From Adiantum capillus-veneris (taxonomy: Eukaryota > Streptophyta > Polypodiopsida > Polypodiales > Pteridaceae), in the NCBI GenBank assembly GCA_014529385.2, contig CM043970.1, forward strand, positions 45,908,279 through 45,972,278: a DNA stretch of 64,000 nt. The letters run 5' to 3'. The notes under the pieces are model-generated. The model did no database searches. It had not been told where the DNA came from and worked only from the letters and a program-made list of their open reading frames with translations. The position numbers were made by a program, and so were the translations under genes. Shown here one piece after another: positions 1 to 11,074 of this stretch; the stretch's first letter is position 1; the number at the start of each line of letters is the position of its first letter.

Positions 1-444
1 TGCTTCGTCTCGCGTGGAATGCTTGGCGTTGTCGCGTAGCTCTCCTCGAGCCTACAACAATGGTGCAGTCGGATCTCCAATGTGTTGAGCGAGCCGGGCA
101 TAGCGAGAGGATAAATCTCACGCTCACTCTCTTTCTCTTTCACACACAGTAGACGGCAGTGCTAAAGTTTTGATTATGATTAAAGTCCTTTTTTTTTACA
201 AAATGACCTAGGTACCTTATATAATAAGGCTACCTTAGGTTTAACCAAAAATGGGGTTGAATGGATCAAATGGCTTAGTATTTACAATCTGGAAGTGCCA
301 TTGCACACCGGCTTCTGAAACTAGAATAACTACTCATTACAAATGACGTTTATAGCCATAATCCGCAGCATTTCATAACTCGCAAAAGATAAGACTTTGG
401 TACGAAACTTGAGTTATGTCGTGTTGTTGACCCAGCGGTCAACA
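1..444 (-). repeat. 3' LTR of E1 (partial)
   Basis: Near-identical to 11382-11824. On the minus strand it begins TGTTGACCGCTGGG, directly after a G-rich tract. The other end lies outside the window. It contains a TATA-like stretch near 215-223. Confidence 0.9.
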
Positions 445-455
445 TTCCCCCCTTC
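445..455 (-). other. Polypurine tract of E1
   Basis: The minus strand reads GGAAGGGGGGAA directly before the LTR start TGTTGACC, the expected plus-strand priming site of an LTR retrotransposon. The flank (GACATGAACGCGG upstream on the minus strand) is shared with E2. Confidence 0.85.
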
Positions 456-456
456 C

Positions 457-2235
457 GCGTTCATGTCTTCGACATGACCTGATTGTCGATGGCGATGTGG
501 TCTTTGCTGTCATTTTGTTGTTGGAAAGAAAGTATAGACTATAGCCTTTGCAGTAGCTTGTCTTGTTCGTCCAATCCGATGTACATAGTCTTCACATGAT
601 TCAGGAAAAATCATAATTGATGATGAACTTTATGTCTTTCACATCCACGCTCCGAGCTGCAGCATCTGTTTCTATCATTATAGGTCTAGTGCCAGATCTA
701 AATTCAAAAATGGTTGAGCTTGACTCTTATCATCATGGATAGAGAAAGCTCCATCCATCATTTGCTCCAGCAAATCTGTGAATTCGGAGTATTTGTGATT
801 CTCAGAAACAACTTCTACAATCTGTAGAATTGAGTGATTGGCTTTTTGACTCGTGAGCCAATGACAACTTTGTAAGGATTTTGTAGAAATTGTATGGCTA
901 AACCCTTAACTTCTTTAGGCCAAGTTGCACTCTAATGCAAAGTCTGTCTGTCAGGCCGAATCCAGGACTTAATTATTCTAATTTGAGGTTCAAAACCCTG
1001 TCGAGCATTCGATGTGCATTATCAAGGACAAGCTTTTGAGATCCTCTGATTACCCTTATGTCTGCTCTTTTTCATTGGGGACTTCTTTGTTCCTGTGCAA
1101 TCATGTTGTTAGTGTTGTCTGCAGCTTTGTCATTGTAGGCCATTCTTCGACTCACCATTGAGGAGAAGTATGCTATGATCTGAAATTGGTGCTCCAATTC
1201 ATTTGTCAATTGATTTGAGTAGCATTTCCTTATTGTTGATGTAGAAGGAATATGTACAAGAGGATGGTGATAGGTGTCTTTAGATTAGGGTCTAAAACCT
1301 GGATGACCAAAGGGAAAAAATCCGGTGGGAAAAAATGCCTTTGGTATACTCTCTTATTTGAGTTGAGCAGTTGAACGTGAAGTACATGTTCATGAAAGGT
1401 GAGTGCTTGGGTGAAACACGGAAAGAGTGCCTGATGCAAGTGCCAATTATGGGACACTCTATATTCATATGAGAAATTTGTCAACAAAAGCATGCAATGT
1501 GAAAGAAGGAGATGATGGGTGTTTTGAGGAATAAATGTAGCACATGTGACATCAAAAGTGTCTCAATAGCTTCCACCTTTCCAAGAATGGTTTTCGATGT
1601 AGAAGTTTCTCCACTCATATCTCACTGTGCTCAGTGAGATATGAGTAGCACATGTGACATCAAAAGTGTCTCAATAGCTTCCACCTTTCCAAGAATGGTT
1701 TTCGATGTAGAAGTTTCTCCACTCATATCTCACTGTGCTCAGTGTGCTCAGTAAATGTAGCACATGTGACATCAAAAGTGTCTCAATAGCTTCCACCTTT
1801 CCAAGAATGGTTTTCGATGTAGAAGTTTCTCCACTCATATCTCACTGTGCTCAGTACGTGAGTGTCTTTTGGACCTTCTCCTTCACTTCACCAGACTTAA
1901 GTACTTAGACTTCGACTCTTTTGCTCACCTATACCAGCATGAGCGACACAACGTAAATATGCTCAACTCTTCCAGCTTGAGCAGTACCTAGAATAGCTAA
2001 GACGCTTAGACCGCAGAGAATATTACTTGAAGCTTTGGGACTAACAGCTCACTCATTTTGTGGCTTAGCTACTCGACTCTGACTTTCATGACTTGTCGGT
2101 TGCATGTTGACACTGCTTTGTGACAAGTTCTTCGGCTGTTGTAGTGGCTGCTGAGACATACTTCGTGAAGTTTCATCGTTTTCCTGTACCTTCTTCTCTT
2201 TGTAGTGCTTAGGCCTCTCGTCAGTCTTTTCTTCA
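457..2235 (-). pseudogene. Decayed 3' internal region of E1, homologous to 46990-48060
   Basis: Read on the minus strand, this stretch aligns by eye with the 3' part of E4 on the plus strand. Shared landmarks include a block containing GAGTCGAAGTC (near 1908) and blocks containing CACATGTGCTACATTT (near 1540). No long open frame remains; the longest pieces are under 90 codons and I recognise no domain. It may be the remnant of an extra 3' gene, a position where some Athila-like elements carry an env-like frame, but nothing seen here supports a membrane protein. Confidence 0.5.
1536..1856. repeat. Three tandem copies of a 108-112 bp unit
   Basis: The phrase TAGCACATGTGACATC recurs at about 1538, 1646 and 1758, each followed by the same roughly 100 bp. 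E4 carries a single copy of the equivalent segment (near 47240-47335), so the array expanded in E1. Confidence 0.9.
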
Positions 2236-2239
2236 TGTG

Positions 2240-2545
2240 GATTATGGATTTTTTTATTTTTTCTTAATAATAAACAAAGAAAATCTTAAAAAAAACTTAA
2301 CAAAAGAAAAAACATTCAAATAGAAATCTAAATGCTATGTACACTATACACATGTCCCTAGGGGCTCATATATGGATTTTGTCCCCATACTCCTCTGTAA
2401 CACTACTATGAGGGCATATACTCTAAATTTCATTAAAAAATTATCACAATAAAATGCAAAAATTCAATGCATCTCACAAAACATTTCCCTCTAATTAATA
2501 GTCATAATATTAGGTTCGCATTCAGAATGCCTCCCCCCTTCCTAT
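2240..2545 (-). other. AT-rich segment ending in a second polypurine-like tract
   Basis: The minus strand reads AGGAAGGGGGGAGG at 2530-2543, followed by AT-rich DNA. The layout (tail frame, then G-tract, then AT-rich stretch) matches the 3' end of E3 around 25560-25983, and the flanking bases are alike (GAGTC..TCC...ACGAC in both). I read it as a former 3' end of an E3-like element joined to the 457-2235 region. No gene is seen here. Confidence 0.45.
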
Positions 2546-2811
2546 TTGGAGTCATCCTTTACGACAGGGTATCGCAAAGGGTATGTGTTGTGCTTGGGCA
2601 ATTAAAAGTTGTGCCTATGCAGGCCTTGTAATGTAGCCCTATTATGCATACACAGTCAATGCATGGAAAAGATTTATGTTGTGCAAGATGCGGGTATAAG
2701 CAATTTTCTTATTGGCATTTGTTGGCGAGGCTTCCTATTCTAAGCAATGTAATGGTCTTTGAAGCTCCTGTATCATTGCTTGATTGAAGCAACTTTCTCT
2801 CTTCTACTGTA

Positions 2812-3700
2812 CTATAATCGTAGGAAGAATTGTAAGAATTCAAGCGGCGATGCACTGACAGCAGTTTTGTTGTTCTTCTTTGGGACCCATTTCTTTGCGA
2901 TTATTGGTTGTTTTGTTGCTGACGCTCGTTTGGGAATCCATACTTGCCCGTGCTTCGTTTGTGTTTGAAGAGACTTCTTTGGGATCCACCTTTTTGTTGT
3001 GTGAGTCAACAGTGGTCTTTGCTTCAGCCCTTGTACACTTAATTGGGGACGGGATTCAGGCTTTGAAAGTTGATACTGTGGTTGTTTTGGAATCCAAATG
3101 AATTCCTGACTTTTTTGTGCTTGAATCAACTTCTTTGGAGCCCAAACTTGAGTGGTGAAAGCTTGCGACTTTGTGGTATTCTTACCCATTCGTGCACGCT
3201 TTTCTTGTTTTTGTTTTGGTGTTGGATCTTGTGATTTGTCATTAGAGATCTTTGTCTTCTTGATCCATATCTATTTTTGGCTGATCTGGCTTTTTTGGTA
3301 TCCAGATTTGTCGAGCTTTTTGGCTTTGACTTGTTGTCCTGTTCTTTTGACCTGTCATGGTTGTTGCTGAAGGGGTTGGTGATAGTGATGGCCTGAGTTG
3401 ATGATAGGGGATGTCGTAAGATTCATCACTATCGCTACTATCCTCAGCAAGGTTGACTTCTTGTACTTTCCCTTGATTTTTTGGCTAGTAGTGGAAAGTT
3501 ACTATCTGTTTGCTCGTGGGTGGTAGTTTCTTGGAGAACTTTTCTAGCCCATTGATTAGAGCATTGTTAGCTCGTTACTCTGGTCGTGTTCCTCCTAGCT
3601 GAGTCTTTGCATCCTTATTAGGAGCCATGTATGAGGATGCTTGTGGTGGCTGTGTCTTCACCGAGGACTTTGGAATCCACTTTTGATGCACTTTATTCGT
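2812..3700 (-). pseudogene. W-I-P-K repeat tail of E1 polyprotein, broken
   Basis: The longest open part is 2812-3189 (125 codons). It holds VWAPKKLIQAQ, FIWIPKQ, KRWIPKKS, QVWIPKRAS and KKWVPKK; further copies (QIWIPKKPD, KWIPKSS) are readable upstream to about 3690 across stop codons and frameshifts. The unit is an aromatic W followed by I/V-P-K-K, recurring every 14-25 residues in a K/Q/S-rich, very basic background. The same unit ends the E3 polyprotein after integrase and is found in E4. Function unknown; the basic repeats suggest nucleic-acid or chromatin binding, which is inference only. Confidence 0.6.
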
Positions 3701-3753
3701 GTAGCGATGACATTGATTCCCGGGTCGTTGATCTTCTGGAAGCTCGAAGTGTT

Positions 3754-4756
3754 CTACAGAGTCATAGAACTCGTCGTCTTCTTCATCTTTTGATTCTCCA
3801 CATTTCTTTGTTTGCTCCTTATTTTGAGAGCTTGTTGATGTCTGGTTTCCTGGATTACACTCACTGCAAAATAAGGAAAGACATCATAGCCATTTTCATC
3901 ACAAAACTTTGTTGTGGGAGCATCCTCCACGGCGCACACCTCCAAAGTAGCCAAGATGTGTTCCCATCCAAAAGGCTCTAACTCTTCTTCAGGAAATGGT
4001 TCTGGGATATAATCCTTATCCTCTATAACCTGCACTAGGATACATTCCTCACGTTTCAAGCTGCCACATTGTGAAGCTCCACACATCCACAGTTCTTTAG
4101 GCTTACCTAACCAACCTGGAAGTTGTGATCCTGCTACTGTGGCGGAATCAAACTCCTCAACCGGTGTTCTCGTCACATCCCTATAGCTATGGTCCCTCAA
4201 GTTTACCTTTGTCATGGTTTCCATATGTCTCAGGTAAATATGGTCATAATCCCAACCTTGGACCATTTTCAATTGTCACATGAATGGTCTTCCCAGAATG
4301 ATGTCATAGTTGTTCTTCTTGCCAAAGTCAACAACAGCAAAAGTGTGTTCATATTCAATGCCACAAGAAGTAACAAGTACTTTTTCTAGCAGTCCTAGGG
4401 GCTTTTCCTTGTGTCCGTCTGCAAGATGCATGGTCATTCGTGTGGATATCAAGGCAGGTTTTCCCCATTTTTTTCCAAATCTCTTTGGTTGCAATGGCCA
4501 CACCAGCTCCACTGTCAAGGGTTGCCATGGTTTTTACACCATTGAATTCCACAGGAAGGGTGGTGTTTCCATCTTCTCCCTCGTAATACTCGCCTACCTT
4601 GTTTAATGGCACTGGCCTAGTATTTAGTTGAGGCATTTCAAGCTCTTTGATGCGTTCCTCGATTTGAGTCATTGGGGTTTTTACACCAAATTTCTCTAGA
4701 CATTTACCCACATTAGCCCACATGTTTGGTCTTATTCTGAGGAACTCGGCTAACAT
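3754..4756 (-). pseudogene. Aspartic protease (PR1) and protease-RT spacer of E1
   Basis: The 4355-4756 frame contains LDSGAGVAIATKEIWKK, the D-S-G-A active-site motif of retropepsin-like proteases. The partner motif NNYDIILGRPFM lies in another frame (4276-4518), and the spacer after it (PFPEEELEPFGW, TKFCDENGYDV) in 3754-4272. One frameshift at an A-run after IWKK and a stop at 4276 break the domain. The region matches E3 closely up to PYF. RT does not follow; the next recognisable coding is the W-I-P-K tail. Confidence 0.75.
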
Positions 4757-4831
4757 TATAGTACAGGTGACTGGGGTAGAGAGAATATCTATTAGCCCCT
4801 TTGAATCGATGGCCTTGTTGGGAGACAGTCT

Positions 4832-6598
4832 CTATGATGGAACTGCAACCACATCTGACTTGGTCTCGTACTCTCCCATGTAGGACTGTAGTGTTCTTAG
4901 CGAATGGGGTTGACTATCCATAGATTGTACAGATCCTTTTTTGCCCCAATACGATCTCACGTCTAGATTCATTTGAGATCTAGTCTCAAATTCCTCTGTT
5001 GGGTGTAGAAACACTCCTCGTTCATCACTAGGCTTGTCTACTCGTCTTCTTAGGTCATCGGCTTCATTGGTCTCTCTGACTTGTTTCCACAATTCGTCAA
5101 GACCATCTATCTCTTTAAAATCCTCAGGTATAGATTGGTGAAATCCCTCGGAATAGTTATCCGTGGTATTCAGTACTATCCTTGGTTCTAATGCTGGGTC
5201 TTTGAGGTTTGGTATGTGCTCATGACTAGAATCTGGCTCTTTTAGTTCCTGGTTTGGTGGGATTACTTGTGTAGGCATGACACGGATCACATCCTCAGGT
5301 TTTGCAACTGGTGGTTCTAGTAAAACTTGGGCTGTTTGAATCATTTTATGGCACATTTCAAACCTTTGCTTTTCTAGTTCCGTATAGGGATATGTCATCC
5401 ACCTGTGTTCTTGGGTTTGGTTGTTTTTGAGCCTCACATCATAGGATTTCAAGAGGGCATCTAATGTCTCATTAACCTTCTCTACCAACACAGATCCTCC
5501 TGAACTAGCACTTCTCGGTTTCTCATCCGTGGATGGTTCTTCTAGAGGTTTAACCATCTGTGTAAGAGAAGGTGCCTCCTTTTCCTCATGTTGTTTTATA
5601 TTCTCCTCAGCTTCGGTAAGCTTATCAGCTAGGGATTTTTGCTCTCGTTCCCTGCGTGCTTTCATCCTAGTCTTTCTAGCTTTCCAACTATTTCGTTTGC
5701 TCTTGGTTTTCAGACTAGGTGCGTCTGTCTTTGGTCCATCATCTGTCTTTGGACTCGTGTCACTTTCCGTGTTCTTTGTCTCTGGATTCTCATCAGCTTT
5801 CTTTTGAGCTTGTGCTCTCGTAACTACTTGAACTGGTGCAACATTTTCATTTTCTGAGCTACTAGGGTGTTGAACAATCCCTAATACATTTGTCGTGATT
5901 TTCCTGATTTGGTTTGGGTTTTTCGGGCAATCGGGGATCAAGTGAGTGATGCCACACTCAAGACAATAGGCATTTACTTCAGTGATCTCCGTATGAGGAC
6001 ATTGTTTGACCAAGTGGTTGTCACGACTTTTGTGACAATCTGTCTCTGGTTGAGGAGATTCTTTTAGCATTTCCTCTTGGCTATAAGCAAGCTTTGACCT
6101 AAATAAGCCACTATTTGCAATGAATCGCAATGTCCTTTTGTCCATTTCATACCTTCTTTCTTTCAACTGAAACCCAGGAGGTGGAGGTTGTACAAGCCTC
6201 ACCACTCCATGTGTTTCTCTCACATTTTGTTGCTCCAAAGGGTAGTACTCACTTTGGTTTCTATACCACATTGTAGTTGGTACTGGCGTTGGTTCATTTG
6301 ATGCTTCCATCATTGGCATGTATCTCATGTCTACCTGCATTCTAGCACCTGGCAACAGCGGAGGTTGTTGTCCTAAGACAAGCTGTGGCCTTAAAACTCC
6401 TACTGGTCTTGGCACATTCCCTGTAATGTATCTAGGTGGAGTAGTTGCTTCTAGAACAGGTTGTACATACCTCTCCCTAGCATTTTCCATGCTATAATAG
6501 CACTCTTCCCCCGTATGGTTCATCCATTTACTCTCAATTTTACACCACTTTGGCTCTCCCGAATCAGACCTTACAAGAAGAATCAACCCCTTGATCAA
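4832..6598 (-). CDS. gag C-terminal part and linker of E1
   Basis: 588 codons. Near the start is a zinc-knuckle-like block (KWCKIESKWMNHTGEECYY); later comes a second knuckle-like block, C-L-E-C-x3-H-x4-C, in AYCLECGITHLIPDCP. Then follow VVTRAQAQ and a highly charged stretch (SWKARKTRMKARRERE) that may form a helix. The end, NQTQEHRWMTYPYTELEKQRF and the GEYETKSDV region, is well conserved with E3. The frame ends in TAG at 4832, but coding similarity to E3 continues in the same frame past it, so the stop is a lesion rather than the true end. It is separated from the upstream gag frame by a frameshift between 6598 and 6675. Confidence 0.8.
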   Translation of the reverse strand: MIKGLILLVRSDSGEPKWCKIESKWMNHTGEECYYSMENARERYVQPVLEATTPPRYITGNVPRPVGVLRPQLVLGQQPPLLPGARMQVDMRYMPMMEASNEPTPVPTTMWYRNQSEYYPLEQQNVRETHGVVRLVQPPPPGFQLKERRYEMDKRTLRFIANSGLFRSKLAYSQEEMLKESPQPETDCHKSRDNHLVKQCPHTEITEVNAYCLECGITHLIPDCPKNPNQIRKITTNVLGIVQHPSSSENENVAPVQVVTRAQAQKKADENPETKNTESDTSPKTDDGPKTDAPSLKTKSKRNSWKARKTRMKARREREQKSLADKLTEAEENIKQHEEKEAPSLTQMVKPLEEPSTDEKPRSASSGGSVLVEKVNETLDALLKSYDVRLKNNQTQEHRWMTYPYTELEKQRFEMCHKMIQTAQVLLEPPVAKPEDVIRVMPTQVIPPNQELKEPDSSHEHIPNLKDPALEPRIVLNTTDNYSEGFHQSIPEDFKEIDGLDELWKQVRETNEADDLRRRVDKPSDERGVFLHPTEEFETRSQMNLDVRSYWGKKGSVQSMDSQPHSLRTLQSYMGEYETKSDVVAVPS

Positions 6599-6672
6599 GT
6601 CGTCGATAAGCTTTTCTTGATCAATAGGTGTGTTGGCTTGGCAATGGACTCACTGATCTGTGAAACACTGTG

Positions 6673-7734
6673 CTAAGAGGATGTGTCATCTCCTTGACTC
6701 TTTAAGTCCGTTTCTTTGTATGCCTCACAGTTATCCACTAGATAAAGAGCTTCTTTGATCAACTCGTTTAGCGTCATCCTCCTTATCATATGCAGATATT
6801 TTTGAAGGATCGCATGTCTCATTCCCTGGATAAAGATCAACATCAGTCGTGCTTGCGTAGGTAATTCTGCTCTCGGACAGAGCTTAACATATCTCGTGAG
6901 CCGTAATGATGCTTTGTGTACTGATTTATTCTCTTTCTGTTTGAATGTATGGATTTGCGAGACCGTGTTGTGAGCAATGACTTTTGGCGAGAATTCTTCA
7001 ATAAACTCCTCAAACAGATCATCTAGGGTCTCAAAATCCCATTTTTCCACTGAGTCAAACCTTGTAGCTGCATCATCTTCTAGAGTCAATCCAAATCCCG
7101 CAAACTGTGTTGCAAAATCTGAAAATTCCTCTGCTCTAATCACTCTTCTAAAAGCCGTTACGTGATCTCTTGGATCTTTATCTCCGGAGTATTTTTTGTT
7201 TACCCATTTCTGGACTTGGGATGGTCTTACTCGTCGATTGTCTACAAGTCTAACCAGAGACTCTCCCAATCCTTCTCTCGTTATCGCTCTTGAAAGGAAT
7301 CCTGGTGGCTCTCTTCTTGGAAATCCTATAGGAATTCTCCTGTTTGGTGGAGGCATTTGTGGTCCTTCATTGACCAAATATCCACCTCTTTCTAGTACAG
7401 TCTGTGGACTTGTGCTTTCTACAACTCTGTATTCTCGTCCATACTTGTCGACAACTATAGATCTCCATTGACAGTCGACTCCGTATTTGTAGACATATAA
7501 GAGATTGTAATCCGTTATCTCTTCTAGGTATGGATCTAAGCACCTATAAAGATTGACCTCATTGTCGTCAATGTATCTATATAGTCCTTCACTCTCATGA
7601 CCAATCATCCAAACTCTCTCAACGAGATGGGTCTTTATCAATTGCAAGTTTGGAAGATCCATTGTGGGAGGATATTCCTCTATCATCGGGATCTCCAAGC
7701 TTGCGTAAGCTACGTTTGAATCTAGGGTAGACAT
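6673..7734 (-). CDS. gag N-terminal and capsid-like domain of E1
   Basis: 353 codons from an ATG at 7734. Residues about 185-330 form the retrotransposon gag domain: DPRDHVTAFRRVIRAEEF, FAGFGLTLEDDA, NTVSQIHTFKQ and the closing KEALYLVDNCEAY. These match E3 gag, which has a much longer N-terminus. Gag packages the element RNA in a cytoplasmic particle. The upstream 3 kb has no coding and carries the palindromes. The frame ends by frameshift into the 4832-6598 reading frame. Identity as Tat/Athila-like gag is supported by the tRNA-Asp primer site and the match to E3. Confidence 0.85.
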   Translation of the reverse strand: MSTLDSNVAYASLEIPMIEEYPPTMDLPNLQLIKTHLVERVWMIGHESEGLYRYIDDNEVNLYRCLDPYLEEITDYNLLYVYKYGVDCQWRSIVVDKYGREYRVVESTSPQTVLERGGYLVNEGPQMPPPNRRIPIGFPRREPPGFLSRAITREGLGESLVRLVDNRRVRPSQVQKWVNKKYSGDKDPRDHVTAFRRVIRAEEFSDFATQFAGFGLTLEDDAATRFDSVEKWDFETLDDLFEEFIEEFSPKVIAHNTVSQIHTFKQKENKSVHKASLRLTRYVKLCPRAELPTQARLMLIFIQGMRHAILQKYLHMIRRMTLNELIKEALYLVDNCEAYKETDLKSQGDDTSS

Positions 7735-8189
7735 GATTTCTGGGCTTAAGAGCTTTTGCTTGGTTCAAGTAGACTTAGTCCACTGTGTTCAAGTGCTTTG
7801 GTTAGGGAAAAGTCGAAACTATGTCCAAAACCGCAACCGTTTCGTCACAATTCTCGCAAATTGTCGCTTTCAGACACCCCTAACTTGCGGATGTATTTTG
7901 AGACCTCAAACGATGTTTTTTTCAAAGTTGAACTAAATGGTTGCTGTTGGCATACACTTAGTTCAAGTTTTGCTATAAGATCTGTAGAGTCGCTCTCAGG
8001 CTACGTTTTGATATAAAAACTTTTCCAATCCGATACCGTTTGTGAAAGTTATGGCCAAAACAGTGAAATGCAGTTTAGAATGGTCAAAATGAGTCCAAAT
8101 TCAAATTTAAAAGAAGATTTGGGATCTCTGTGAGACTGTGAACACTCCTGTATGGTCAAAAGTACAGTTGGACCCTAAAACTGGCCTAG

Positions 8190-10122
8190 AGACATCCTAC
8201 GCATAAGATGTCTATATGCTTAGAATTTAACAAAATTTGGTCCAGAGACTCCCCTTGAGTCCAGCAACACAATGGTATGCTCAGAATTTCATTTGGACCT
8301 AAAAATGGCTTTGAGACATCCTACGCGTAGGATGTCTTTTTGCTCAGAATGACTTGAAATTTTCACCCTAGCTTCTCCTTGATGTGATGATCACAGTGGT
8401 GTGCTCATAGGTTGGTTTGGAGTCCTAAATCAAGCTGGAGATATCCTATGCGTAGTATGTCTAACTGCTCAGATTTTGTCCAAACTTGATCCCAAGATTC
8501 TCCTAGTGCTCAGCAACCCAATGGTATGCTCAAAATTGAATTTGGATGCCAATAGGTCAAGATTTAGGCTGCAAGAGCTTCTAGTGCACTCCAAGAGTAG
8601 AATGTCTGACAATTCTTGTCTTTTCTTGGTAAATAGGCCAAACAAGGTCCAAATTCACTTTTGAAAAAAGTTCTGGAATCCTTGAGACACTTAGAACCTC
8701 CCTATATGGCCAAAGTAGATTTTTGACCACTTTATGACCCTAGAGACATCGTACGTGTAGGATGTCTTTTTGCTCTGTTTCAGCTCAAACTTGCACTGTA
8801 GCTTCCCCTTGATGTGCTAAACTCACAACTATTTTTACTTTTTGATTCTAACACCTATAGGTTGGTCAAATGATCCAGAATCTGCTCCAGAAGCCTGATG
8901 TCTTTTCTGATGAATTCCCAAGTCAAATCAACTCCAAATTGGACCAAAATTGACTAGGAGGCTTATCTAAGGCTATATGACAGCATGGTATGGTCACAGT
9001 AGAATTTTGGTTTTAGAATTATGCAGTAGACATCCTACGCGTAGGATGTCTTTTTGCTCAGAATGAACCCAAACTTGAACCACAGACTCTCCTTAAGGTG
9101 TTGATCATTGTGGTATGCTCAGAATTTTGTTTAGAGTCCAAAATCACACAGAAGACATCCTACGTGTAAGATGTCTTTTTGGCATGTTTGACCCCAGACT
9201 TGTCTCACAGCTTCCCCTTGATGTCAGTAACCCAATGCTATGCTTAGATTTTAATTTGGATGTCAAAAGACCCCAAAACTAGTTGTTCTTGCCTTTTTCA
9301 GTCAAAATGCTAAAGTCTGTTCAATCTTCCTTTCACTGACCCAAATGAGATAAATTTATCACATGCACTCAATACAACATTTAGAACATGTCTATGGAGT
9401 CATCCTATGGTTTGGTCTCAAAATTAGGCCTTGGACACAATTTGGGTAGGATGTCTGGCAATTTTCGTCTTTTGGCTTTAATCTGTCAAAATTTGGTCAA
9501 ATTTCCACTTTCCATGTGAAAATAGGGTAAAACCTACCTTCTAAACACACTGGTAACCTCAGATTTTCAAAAAAAATGCCCAGATCACCCTGTAGACATC
9601 CTACGCGTATGATGTCTACTGCTGATTTTTTGAGACTAAAGTAGACAGAAAATCAGCAGTAGACATCCTACGCGTAGGATGTCTGGCAATTTTCGTCTTT
9701 TGGCTTTAATCTGTCAAAATTTGGTCAAATTTCCACTTTCCATGTGAAAATAGGGTAAAACCTACCTTCTAAACACACGAGTAACCTCAGATTTTCAAAA
9801 AAATGCCCAGATCACCCTGTAGACATCCTACGCGTAGGATGTCTACTGCTGATTTTTTGAGACTGAAGTGTCCCTGATGCTTCCTTATGCTCTCAGCAAG
9901 TGCAAGTATTCTTCACACTTGCAAAAGCATGCAAAAATCACTCAATTTAAGCCTTACGTTTTTTGACTCCGCCTTTTGGCTTTTGGTCAACAAAAATAGG
10001 GGAAAACACCCAAGTCAATATGAAAATAGGGTAAAACCAACCCTCTGAAACCACTGGTGCAGTCGGAATTTTCAAATTTGGTCTCCAGAACCCCCTTGAG
10101 ACATCCTACGCGTAGGATGTCT
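8190..10122. repeat. Palindrome array A: 24-bp ACGCGT-centred palindromes
   Basis: The half-site is AGACATCCTACG followed by its exact reverse complement. Perfect 24-bp copies start at 8314, 9028, 9661, 9821 and 10099. Copies with changes start at 8190, 8439, 8744, 9153, 9434 and 9594. Start-to-start distances are 124, 125, 305, 284, 125, 281, 160, 67, 160 and 278, which fits a unit of about 285 bp carrying sites split roughly 125+160. The sequence between sites is much less conserved than the palindrome. Confidence 0.9.
9434..9862. repeat. Direct duplication of a 227-bp leader segment
   Basis: The run from GGTAGGATGTCTGGCAATTT through GAGACTRAAGT occurs twice in tandem (starts about 9448 and 9675), nearly identical, so this is a recent expansion inside array A. 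Between the copies, TCTACTGCTGATTTT and its inverse AAAATCAGCAGTAGA (9614-9664) form an extra hairpin. Confidence 0.85.
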
Positions 10123-10645
10123 ATGTTTACAGAATTGCAGGTTTTCTTCACAGACCCTTACAAATGCTCTTTTATAAGCACAACATCAGTCAGTCATAAA
10201 AAAACATCCACAAAAGCTTGTTTAATGCATTTTTACCCTCAAAAGCATACTTTTCCGTGATTTCAAATGCAATCAAACACTTTAGCAAATAATTCAGTGA
10301 TGAATAGCTCTAGATCAGAATCGGATCACTTACCTAAAGCTACTCCTACAAATGATATGGGGTTTTGCATCTATGAGTAGAAAAACGCTTCACTACCACA
10401 CACGGACTAGTAACCGCTTTTATCACCTCACAAATCACTCGACCACCAACAACTACTCTAATCCACAGATCCTAACTAAACCTATCTAGTCGTAGACCCT
10501 CGGCAAGACACACGCTTCCTGGCTATCCACTTGATCGCGGAATATCCTCTTCCGGATCCACTTAAGAAAAACGCTTTCTTTAGCCGAAACTAAATCAAGC
10601 AACCATCACACGAGTGTTAGTAGGAAACCTACTTAGGTCCTTGTG

Positions 10646-10663
10646 TCCCCGGCAGCGGCGCCA
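10646..10663 (-). other. Primer-binding site, tRNA-Asp type (E1)
   Basis: The minus strand reads TGGCGCCGCTGCCGGGGA, complementary at 17 of 18 bases to the 3' end of plant tRNA-Asp(GTC). One base separates it from the LTR end. Athila/Tat-type elements are known to use this primer. Confidence 0.9.
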
Positions 10664-11074
10664 ATGTTGGAGGAGCGACTCACACAACCATGAAGTGCAT
10701 GCAAACACTACCTAGATCAACATAATGTCAATCGAGGACACAGATGACACGATAGGCACTTGGAGGAAATCTCTTTAGCTTGTCAGGATGAGACCATCCT
10801 ACACATACAACACTCTGGAAGCCAACTAAACCACAATCAAGAACCTCACTGCTCTCAACTACACCACCTAGCCACATACACACATACGAAAGGTAACTCA
10901 CCTAATCATGCCAGATTCGTATGAAACTTAAGGAACACCATCCCCTCACTAGGATACACCTGTCCCTAAGCTTTTACACTCAAAACCCTCACTCTAAACA
11001 CATCTGCAGAAAACGCGTAGAATGACAGAGCAAAATTTTGAAAGTGCCCGAAACTAAAATCTATGAGTACCTAT

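Larger units (their letters stand above)
7735..10645 (-). other. Leader (5' untranslated region) of E1
   Basis: About 2.9 kb between primer site and gag with no supported coding frame. It consists of diverged repeats of about 285 bp marked by the palindromes listed separately and by phrases such as GGTATGCTCAGAAT and AAAAATGGCT upstream of them. Transcript orientation is minus. Confidence 0.75.

Noticed and set aside
8190-10122. CRISPR-like array of palindromic repeats
   Set aside because: Spacing is 67-305 bp rather than about 30-40, intervening sequences are themselves related repeats, no cas genes exist, and the context is a plant retrotransposon leader.
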